In this document: in pieces, positions 51,985-58,265 of the stretch | Layout: every line of letters starts with the position of its first letter | How positions within the stretch are numbered: position 1 is the first letter of the stretch | Assembly: GCA_018266795.1 (NCBI GenBank) | Contig: JAFDZV010000044.1 | Span: 1-64,000 of the forward strand | DNA length: 64,000 nt | Direction of reading: 5' to 3' | DNA from: Bacteroidota bacterium | Lineage (GTDB): Bacteria; Bacteroidota; Ignavibacteria; OLB7 | Position numbers and translations under genes: made by a program | Notes under the pieces: generated by a model | Told to the model about the DNA's origin: nothing | Databases searched by the model: none | The model's input: only the letters and a program-made list of their open reading frames with translations

Positions 51985-52721
51985 GCCGCAGTTACCCCCA
52001 GCAGCAGAGCCGCCTCGCTCCGGAACTCCTCCTCGCTTGCCGTCAGTTCGTGAAGAGCGTCGAGAAGCGCACGCCGGAGATCGCGACGTATCGCGGCGAG
52101 ATAGTTCGTGACGGCCACGGTGGTAACCCCGAACTCGCCGGCAAGCTCGCGATAGCTGGGGGGCGGGCCGTCTGCATCGTCCGCAAGCACCACACGCTCC
52201 AGGAGCGCCGTGTGCACGGGACGCCCGGCGTCGGCAAGAGCCGCCTGCACGCGCCGCACGGCAAGCATGTAAAGGCTCCGCACGAACTCGCGGTCGAAGC
52301 AGGCATCCGCATCGCTCACGGCGCCGGCTGCGGCGATCGCACGTTCCGCCTCCTCCGCATCCAGCGCGATATGCTCGGCATCGCCGCCGCGCTTGATTCT
52401 TCGCTCCGCCTTCATGTGATTTGCCACGAAGCCGTCCAGGCATGTGCGGAGATAGGTGCGGAAGCGGGCACGCGAAGGATCGTAGCGGCCAAGCAGGTTG
52501 CGCTCGATCAGTTCGGCGAAGAAGCCGTGCGTGAGATCCTCCGCCTCATCACGCTCACGGTTCCAGCGCAGCCGGATGTAGGTATAGACCGGAAGGCGAT
52601 AGGCCGCTGCCACGGCGGCAAGTCCGCGCGCGCGCGTGCCACCATCGGCGCTCGCGGCAGCGGCGATCGCTGAGATGCGCGTGGATGGGAAGCGGTTCGA
52701 GGAAGAGGAAGCGTTGCTCAT
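51981..52721 (-). CDS. ECF-type sigma factor coupled to a Ser/Thr kinase
   Basis: 246 residues from ATG 52721. Region 2 reads RERDEAEDLTHGFFAELIER followed by RYDPSRARFRTYLRTCLDGF and VANHMKAERRIKRGG, the wording of the sigma factor group found beside Ser/Thr kinases in Planctomycetes, Verrucomicrobia and relatives. Region 4 is SYRELAGEFGVTTVAVTNYL, the helix-turn-helix. A Ser-rich start (MSNASSSSNRFPSTR) could be a phosphorylation site. It likely redirects RNA polymerase to its own regulon. No anti-sigma gene is adjacent. The 4-base overlap with the kinase is ATGA. Confidence 0.9.
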   Translation of the reverse strand: MSNASSSSNRFPSTRISAIAAAASADGGTRARGLAAVAAAYRLPVYTYIRLRWNRERDEAEDLTHGFFAELIERNLLGRYDPSRARFRTYLRTCLDGFVANHMKAERRIKRGGDAEHIALDAEEAERAIAAAGAVSDADACFDREFVRSLYMLAVRRVQAALADAGRPVHTALLERVVLADDADGPPPSYRELAGEFGVTTVAVTNYLAAIRRDLRRALLDALHELTASEEEFRSEAALLLGVTAA

Positions 52722-52866
52722 AAACGCGAATGGAGATCGGGATGGCGCATGCGCGCCGTTCCAATATGGCAATCGCAGCCGAAGAATCCGCAGGATGCAG
52801 GATGAGCCACCGCAGCGGACGCAGAGGAACGCAAAGGGAGAATGGCTGGCGATGCATGCATGGGCC

Positions 52867-52874
52867 TATATTGG
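52867..52874 (+). promoter_or_regulatory. -7 element directly before a start codon
   Basis: TATATTGG, 7 of 8 matches to TAnnTTTG, ends 4 bases before ATG 52879. If used, the transcript would start at or about the ATG (leaderless). No good -33 element is seen. Confidence 0.35.
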
Positions 52875-52878
52875 CACC

Positions 52879-53943
52879 ATGCGTTCACACGAGTTCATGA
52901 TCTACGGCGCCACCGGTTTCACGGGAAGGCTGATTGCGGAGGAGGCGGTGCGCCGCGGACATCGCCCGCTGCTTGCGGGGAGGTCGCAGGGGCCGCTCGC
53001 GGAACTGGCCGTGCGCCTGGGTCTGGAGCATGCGGCGTTCGACCTCGGCGATCACCGGCGGCTGGTGAAAGCCGTGAGCGATGTCGATCTGGTGCTCCAC
53101 GTCGCCGGCCCGTTCGTCTTTACCGCCGCTCCGATGGTGCGGGCCTGCCTGGAGGCGGGAACCAACTATATCGACATCACGGGGGAGCTACCCGTGCTTC
53201 AGGCCACATTCGCCTGCGACGACGAAGCGCGCTCAGCCGGCGTTGCGCTGGTTACCGCCTGCGGGTTCGACGTGATCCCCACGGACTGCCTGGCGGCGAT
53301 GGTCGCGGCGCGGCTGCCGGACGCAACGAACCTGGAGATCGCCATCAACACCGGAACCACGCCCTCCCCGGGAACGCTTCTCTCCACCATCGAATCGCTT
53401 CCACGCGGCGGCTGGGTGCGTAGAGAGGGACTGCTCTGGCCGTATGCGCTGGGACGCGGAGCAAGGCGCCAACGCTTCCACGATCGCGAACGCACGGTGC
53501 TGCCGATGCCGATCGGCGATCTGGAGACCGCATGGCGATCCACCGGCATTCCGAACATCACCACCTGCTTCTCCGCCCCGCGCTGGCTTCCTCCGCTGAT
53601 TCGGATTCTGGGCCCGTTGCTGAGGCCGCTGGTGCGGATGCAGAGAGCGGGGGCGTTCATCCGGCGCATCGCATTGCGATACGCACCGGGACCGGAGCGG
53701 GAACTGCAGCAGCATGGATTCGCCTCCGTATGGGCGCGCGTCTCCAACCGGCAGGGAGAGCGTGCAGAGGCATGGCTCCAGACCGCGGAGCCGTATAGAT
53801 TCACGGCGATGGCAACGGTAATGGCGGCCGAGTACGTGCTGGTAACCCGCCCCATCGGAGCGCTGGCTCCCTCGCAGGCACTCGGCGCGGACTTCGTGCT
53901 GAAGGTGCCGGGCTCAAGGTTGTTGGAGGGATTGGAGGGGTGA
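52879..53943 (+). CDS. Saccharopine-dehydrogenase-like oxidoreductase
   Basis: 354 residues from ATG 52879; the frame upstream is open but unlike any family. N-terminal Rossmann segment MIYGATGFTGRLIAEEAVRRG, then LAGRSQGPLAELAVRLGLEH, VVLHVAGPFVFTAAPMVRACLEAGTNYIDITGE-type motif (here DLVLHVAGPF and YIDITGELPVL). Members are trans-acting enoyl reductases and related NAD(P) enzymes. No signal peptide. The protein is monocistronic, convergent with the following cluster, and a 12-bp inverted repeat follows. Confidence 0.88.
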   Translation: MRSHEFMIYGATGFTGRLIAEEAVRRGHRPLLAGRSQGPLAELAVRLGLEHAAFDLGDHRRLVKAVSDVDLVLHVAGPFVFTAAPMVRACLEAGTNYIDITGELPVLQATFACDDEARSAGVALVTACGFDVIPTDCLAAMVAARLPDATNLEIAINTGTTPSPGTLLSTIESLPRGGWVRREGLLWPYALGRGARRQRFHDRERTVLPMPIGDLETAWRSTGIPNITTCFSAPRWLPPLIRILGPLLRPLVRMQRAGAFIRRIALRYAPGPERELQQHGFASVWARVSNRQGERAEAWLQTAEPYRFTAMATVMAAEYVLVTRPIGALAPSQALGADFVLKVPGSRLLEGLEG

Positions 53944-53952
53944 TGAGTGCAC

Positions 53953-53992
53953 GAGTTATGGGTGTGGCGACATAACTCATCACCCATAACTC
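53953..53992. repeat. Inverted repeat with heptamer-like arms
   Basis: GAGTTATGGGTG (53953-53964) and CACCCATAACTC (53981-53992) are exact inverse complements; the loop contains another CATAACTCAT. The neighbouring GATGAGT also pairs with ACTCATC. The unit resembles the heptamer elements at 27, 28 and 30 kb in structure, not in sequence. Confidence 0.7.
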
Positions 53993-54026
53993 ACATGGGG
54001 TAAGCGGAGCAGCCGGTGCGGACCGC

Positions 54027-54836
54027 CTACTTCCCGTTCGGAAAGAAGAGCGTCGGCGCCTCGCCGGTGACGGCCTTCCAGGTGTTCACGCGCACGGCGG
54101 CGTCCAGCAAGGTACCAACCTGATAGCGGACGGCACCGACCACGCAGAAGAACGCAGGGCACGCGGACGTTCCAAGATGGTGAAACTCTCGATCGACATA
54201 GGTGTAGACATCCGCATTCAGCACGGGATGATCAAACACCGTACGTTTTGCAAACGTCCAGCTTTTCCAAGAATCCGTTGTGGGCGCGGATGCCAGTAGA
54301 AACAGCCTCCAGAGATGGAGGCCGTTTGTATCCGTATAGGATGCAGCAACAAGGCTCCTCCTCACATCGCCGGATGCTGAGTCGATATTCGACTCTCCAT
54401 TCCGTGCAAAATAGCTGTTGATGTGTTCCACCTTCCATGCCAGCAGATAGATCCCGTTGACATGCGCCAGCGTATCCGATACACGGAACCGCCTGCTCAT
54501 CACGAAGAAGATCGGCAGGCCAGCGAGCATGCTGTCCTGCGTTGTCGATTTCGTGAAGCCCCAACCGGGATACCGAACCTGCCCGTACACCTCGCGGTAG
54601 ATGCCGGACACGTCGAACGGCGGCATGGGGTCCGCACTGTCCGCCGCCTGCATGGCGTACCGACCTGATGTGTTCACCTCCTGTGCAAATGCAGTTCCAG
54701 GCATGCGGCCCCACGCTATCGCAAACGCAACAGCAATCGAGGTTGCGACATGACGACTGCGGCGTCGAGTGAAAGAGGCTCGGCCTGCCGGATGCCTTCT
54801 AGAAACGCCACATTTTTTTATTCTTATCCTTTTCAT
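54027..54836 (-). CDS. Exported protein of unknown function (cluster member)
   Basis: 269 residues from ATG 54836, selected by GGAG 6 bases upstream; ATG 54848 would give 273. Positively charged start then ATSIAVAFAIAWGRMPGTAFAQ as signal. The mature part has aromatic strands (GIYREVYGQVRYPGWGFTKS, LPIFFVMSRRFRVSDT, YLLAWKVEHINSYFARNG) and two close Cys (SACPAFFCVVG). No family recognised. It overlaps the upstream cluster gene by 38 bases. GC content falls toward its start. Confidence 0.7.
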   Translation of the reverse strand: MKRIRIKKCGVSRRHPAGRASFTRRRSRHVATSIAVAFAIAWGRMPGTAFAQEVNTSGRYAMQAADSADPMPPFDVSGIYREVYGQVRYPGWGFTKSTTQDSMLAGLPIFFVMSRRFRVSDTLAHVNGIYLLAWKVEHINSYFARNGESNIDSASGDVRRSLVAASYTDTNGLHLWRLFLLASAPTTDSWKSWTFAKRTVFDHPVLNADVYTYVDREFHHLGTSACPAFFCVVGAVRYQVGTLLDAAVRVNTWKAVTGEAPTLFFPNGK

Positions 54837-55740
54837 TTCGATCTCCATTCAAAACGTTGCTAATGTCTGGCACCACTCCAACATCGCCATTATCTCTATC
54901 CCACCAAACCCAACGCCCACGTAAAACTCGACGCATTTTACCAGGTACCGATGGATCTTCAACGATGTCAATTGGACAATTGGCACACAAGCTATCGCCC
55001 CAATTGCTATTGTGATCTGCAACATTGCTATATCCGCCCCACCTCGGTTCATTGGGATCATAGGAGGAAATAGCAAGGGCATCAAGCTCCGTCCCCCCGC
55101 ACATTTTAATGAGTAGGCCTAAGAGATCATATCGTGCGAATTGCACACCACGCGAATCTTGCTCATATGTAAACATGCTTGGGTAAAGCGTCAAGAACGG
55201 AACCGGGATGGCGCTACTAGGATCATCTGTATATTCCCCGTCTAAACCATCAGGATCATCATACTGCTTACAATCAATCACAATGCCGCACCATTTTTCT
55301 TTCATGCACTCGAGTAATGAATATCCTTCCATGTCAATAAATTGAGAAAGGTAAGGCGCCATTTGAGTCACCAAATAATGATAATTAAACTGCAATAGTT
55401 CTTGTTGAGCTGGCGTGCACGTATGCTTAACCGCTCCCCCTCCAGCGACAGGTTCTTCCATCCATACCGGACAGTTGACCGGCGGCGGAGGGGGCGGCGG
55501 CGGATATGGATTGTAGAAGGATGTTCCGCCACCGCCGACGGGATCTATCCCCCCTCCTCCCCATTCCGTCGGCGGATCCACCCAGTATCCCTCATCCACC
55601 CAGTGCCCTCCCTGAAGCGGGTTGGTATTGCCCCCTTCGTAGCGCTTGATCGTCACCCAGCGCCCCGAAATCGGATCGGGGCGCTTCGATGCCAGTGGCC
55701 CCAGTATGGGGCCGAGATTGAGACCAATATTCTTTGCCAT
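54799..55740 (-). CDS. Cys- and Pro-rich protein of unknown function (cluster member)
   Basis: 313 residues, ATG 55740, without a signal peptide (MAKNIGLNLGPILGPLAS). An N-terminal part has repeated His/Tyr-Gly turns (GGHWVDEGYWVDPPTEWGGG), then a run of eight Pro after NPYP, then a region with Cys (VNCPVW, HTCTP, LLECMKEKWCG, IDCKQYDD, IKMCGG, CANCPID). The last 200 residues are coded by clearly AT-richer DNA than the neighbours. It could be a secreted toxin-like or structural protein, but nothing supports this. I do not recognise a family. Overlaps the next gene. Confidence 0.65.
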   Translation of the reverse strand: MAKNIGLNLGPILGPLASKRPDPISGRWVTIKRYEGGNTNPLQGGHWVDEGYWVDPPTEWGGGGIDPVGGGGTSFYNPYPPPPPPPPVNCPVWMEEPVAGGGAVKHTCTPAQQELLQFNYHYLVTQMAPYLSQFIDMEGYSLLECMKEKWCGIVIDCKQYDDPDGLDGEYTDDPSSAIPVPFLTLYPSMFTYEQDSRGVQFARYDLLGLLIKMCGGTELDALAISSYDPNEPRWGGYSNVADHNSNWGDSLCANCPIDIVEDPSVPGKMRRVLRGRWVWWDRDNGDVGVVPDISNVLNGDRNEKDKNKKMWRF

Positions 55741-55837
55741 TGTTGTGCCGTCACACGTTGGTTGGAAGATGACCCGTAATGCTTTCGATACCTGACGCTT
55801 TCAGGCACCAGCCACCAGATAACGATCTGATATGTCC

Positions 55838-56428
55838 TTACGGCACGATAATCCACTCACTCTCGTACATGCTCCACTTGCTCGTGTTGTCCAGGCCGCG
55901 GAGCCCCATCCATACATGACCGAAGCGTTTCAGTGTGATACTCAGAGTCTGTGAGCCGGTAAAGGTTCCCGCGAACTCGATAACTGGCACCGTACCGGCG
56001 AAGTCGCCGCGTGTGCCCGCGTTATCACGGAAGCTGAGCTGGATGTTGAGATAGGTTCCCGCTCCAAGGTCCAGCGGGATCGCCATTTCCCAATCAGTTC
56101 CACCTCGCAGAAATATCACCTTGCTGAGCGGCGGGGCAAGCGTGGCACTGGAGTTGCGCGTGATGTGCTGGAAATTCCACTGGTTCGCGTTCGCAACGTT
56201 CTGAAGGTTGTCGCTGCCGAGCGCCGAACATGTCGGATCGCCGTTCAGTGCAAATGCAGTGGGATAGGATGATCCGCTGGGCGAAGAGAAGGTGGTGCTG
56301 TTGACATATATGCCAACGGTGCCGCCAAGCTTGGCACGGGCGATGAGATCAAGCGGATCCTGTGGTGCCTGGTTCTGCCAGTCGATCCAGCTTGTGATGG
56401 GACCAGTCGAGTTACAATTGCAGCTCAT
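55838..56428 (-). CDS. Protein of unknown function (cluster member), beta-rich
   Basis: 196 residues from ATG 56428. It starts MSCNCNSTGPITSWIDWQ without a signal peptide. The rest is beta-rich with many Thr/Ser/Gly (GGTVGIYVNSTTFSSPSG, LNIQLSFRDNAGTRGDFAGT, GSQTLSITLKRFGHVWMGLRG), looking like a carbohydrate-binding or jelly-roll fold. No family is recognised. It lies 97 bases upstream of the next cluster gene. Confidence 0.65.
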   Translation of the reverse strand: MSCNCNSTGPITSWIDWQNQAPQDPLDLIARAKLGGTVGIYVNSTTFSSPSGSSYPTAFALNGDPTCSALGSDNLQNVANANQWNFQHITRNSSATLAPPLSKVIFLRGGTDWEMAIPLDLGAGTYLNIQLSFRDNAGTRGDFAGTVPVIEFAGTFTGSQTLSITLKRFGHVWMGLRGLDNTSKWSMYESEWIIVP

Positions 56429-56799
56429 GGAAGTATGTGGTTGATAGTTGATGTATCGTGGCGCACGAAGCCGTATGTCAGCCGCACCGCCGGCGCCAGA
56501 GGTGTTGGTAATTCAATACGATAACGCTCAAATAGTTCGATCCTTACAGAATCCCAATGTTTTCGGCGCGCCTGTTCAACCAGTAAGGAATTTGAATGAA
56601 GGCGGAGCAACGGGCGCTGAAATCCGGACCAATCATACAACAGGAATACATACCTGTCAAGCCGCTACTGCATCACCATCACCACGTGTACATTGCAAAA
56701 TGCATCGGGCGCGTGCTCGCAATGTGATGGATGCATACAGCAAGGGGATGCGGATCGCCGCATCCCCCGTGAAAAAACAACAACCTCGGAAATTCCGTG
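56429..56799. other. Gap inside the unknown cluster
   Basis: About 370 bases of lower GC content. A 71-codon frame (56425-56640, minus) overlaps the next start by 4 bases but has no supporting signal. A hairpin GGGGATGCGG (56744-56753) with CCGCATCCCC (56758-56767) lies 33 bases past the Cys-rich gene stop; on the minus strand TTTTTT precedes rather than follows it. Confidence 0.45.
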
Positions 56800-57228
56800 C
56801 TACACGATGCAGGGACGGATGGTGAGATACACCTGCCCGGCTGCATCGAGTGCCGCGGTGAGACGATAGCAGCAGCCGTTGATAACGTACTGCTTGGTCT
56901 GGCCAAGGGGCGTCGGATTGATGATGCCATTCAGCGAGGCCCAATTGAAGAGGCACGCGGGCGGGCACGGACCGCCGCCGGGCGGATTCAACGGAAATAC
57001 GAAGACGCCGTTGCCCGGAATTGCCTTGTTGTCCATCGTGATCGCTCCGAGACAATTCCATTCTGTCTGGAGATTGATCGGGAAGCAACATGGCGGAATT
57101 CCCGCCACGTCAACGGTGTAGGTGCAGATGTTTGGATTGTTCTGCGCGGACGCGGTGCGCGTCATGCCGATCGTGCCGATAAGCGCGACGGCAGCGACAA
57201 GCATCGCCAGAAGTGAACGTCTGGTCAT
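56800..57228 (-). CDS. Small exported Cys-rich protein (nine Cys)
   Basis: 142 residues from ATG 57228, chosen because AAGGAG lies 8 bases upstream; ATG 57234 would be only 2 bases from it. Signal peptide LLAMLVAAVALIGTIGMTRTASAQ. The mature part of about 115 residues has nine Cys: NICTY, IPPCCFP, WNCLG, GPCPPACLF, NGCCYR and RPCIV. Paired CC and CPPAC suggest several disulfides and a compact extracellular domain. No family is recognised. It is the first gene of the unknown run. Confidence 0.72.
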   Translation of the reverse strand: MTRRSLLAMLVAAVALIGTIGMTRTASAQNNPNICTYTVDVAGIPPCCFPINLQTEWNCLGAITMDNKAIPGNGVFVFPLNPPGGGPCPPACLFNWASLNGIINPTPLGQTKQYVINGCCYRLTAALDAAGQVYLTIRPCIV

Positions 57229-57236
57229 GGTCATAT

Positions 57237-57242
57237 CTCCTT
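57237..57242 (-). promoter_or_regulatory. Ribosome site deciding the start of the Cys-rich protein
   Basis: AAGGAG on the minus strand, 8 bases before ATG 57228 and 2 bases before ATG 57234, so the second ATG is the likely start. Confidence 0.65.
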
Positions 57243-57370
57243 AATGCCGGTTAAGGTGTGAAGGGAGGGAGCGAAACGGAAAATTCAGTGTACGATGGTA
57301 AGAGGAATTACCCCATCGGGAATGGACATGAGGTGGCGAAACATACGCGATACAAGATTTACGTGCCGGC

Positions 57371-57399
57371 GTAGGCGCAGGTCTTCAGCCTGCGCCTAC
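57371..57399. repeat. Palindromic repeat overlapping the nitrilase stop
   Basis: GTAGGCGCAGG (57371-57381) with CCTGCGCCTAC (57389-57399), perfect 11-bp stem, loop TCTTCAG. The nitrilase TAG stop (57396-57398) lies inside the stem. Palindromes of this wording occur as dispersed elements in other bacteria (recalled, not checked). Confidence 0.7.
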
Positions 57400-58199
57400 A
57401 CGGCAACGAATTCCCGATATCGCTCCGGAGCAAACCGCCCGGCAAGCAGACCGGTTGCGGCGCCGAGATCGAGAGTCTGCACCAGCACGCCTTCGCGGCC
57501 GTACGGTAAATATGCCTGGCAGCGGCCGGAAGGGTGGATGAGGGCCGTCGCGGACTCCGGAAAGCGGAGTGCATAATTCACGCTGGCGAAATAGATCGTG
57601 TTCTCGATGCTGCGCATCATCATCGCCTTCTCGTAGTACGGGCTTTCGGGCGCGCACCACTCTGTTGGTACAACGCCTGCCGTCTCGTACCCCGTGTGCT
57701 GCGGATGGAAGACGATCGCGGCACCGCGCGCCGCTGCCCATCGCACCGTCTCCGGATAGCGCCACCCCTCGTGGCAGATCGCGACACCGAATTTGACACC
57801 GTCGATCTCGAAGATCTGTCTGGTATCTCCGGGTACGTAGAATCGATCCTCCGACGGGTCCAGCTGATTCTTGGTCTGCCATCCCAGAAGCCGGCCCTCC
57901 GCATCGATGACCGCGGCGGCGATCTGGCGGCCGGTATCGGATAACCGCTCCATGCCGAGGATCACTGCCAGCGAATGTGTTCGGGCCCATTGCGACACGG
58001 TTTGGATTGCCAGTTCCTGCGCCTCCGGATCCCATGGCGGCACCTCGAAATCCAGCCCGCGGAGTCCGGGAAGGTAGGCTTCGGGGAAGCAGACGATCGC
58101 GGCCCCCTGTGCCGCCGCATCGGCCATCAATCGCCCGATCCTCTCCAACCCGTCATCAATCGTCGAAGCAATGCGAGGTGACGCCAGTGCAATGATCAT
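57396..58199 (-). CDS. Carbon-nitrogen hydrolase (nitrilase superfamily)
   Basis: 267 residues. Catalytic triad Glu40 (VCFPEAYLPG), Lys110 (WQTKNQLDP) and Cys142 (AICHEGWRYPE). The fold length and the second Glu-rich loop (PTEWCAPESPYYEKAMMMRS, ENTIYFASVNYAL) are typical. It hydrolyses amides or nitriles in the cytosol; the substrate cannot be told. The palindromic repeat provides its last codon positions and stop, so the natural C-terminus may have been trimmed. Confidence 0.9.
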   Translation of the reverse strand: MIIALASPRIASTIDDGLERIGRLMADAAAQGAAIVCFPEAYLPGLRGLDFEVPPWDPEAQELAIQTVSQWARTHSLAVILGMERLSDTGRQIAAAVIDAEGRLLGWQTKNQLDPSEDRFYVPGDTRQIFEIDGVKFGVAICHEGWRYPETVRWAAARGAAIVFHPQHTGYETAGVVPTEWCAPESPYYEKAMMMRSIENTIYFASVNYALRFPESATALIHPSGRCQAYLPYGREGVLVQTLDLGAATGLLAGRFAPERYREFVAV

Positions 58200-58265
58200 G
58201 AATGTGTTGCTGGATTAATTGCTTCCGTTCTCACCGGGGGAACAGGTTTCGCGAGCTCGAGGGGA

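Noticed and set aside
56425-56640. 71-codon minus-strand frame overlapping the next gene start by 4 bases
   Set aside because: No ribosome site, no family and no hydrophobic or charged pattern; probably chance in AT-richer DNA.
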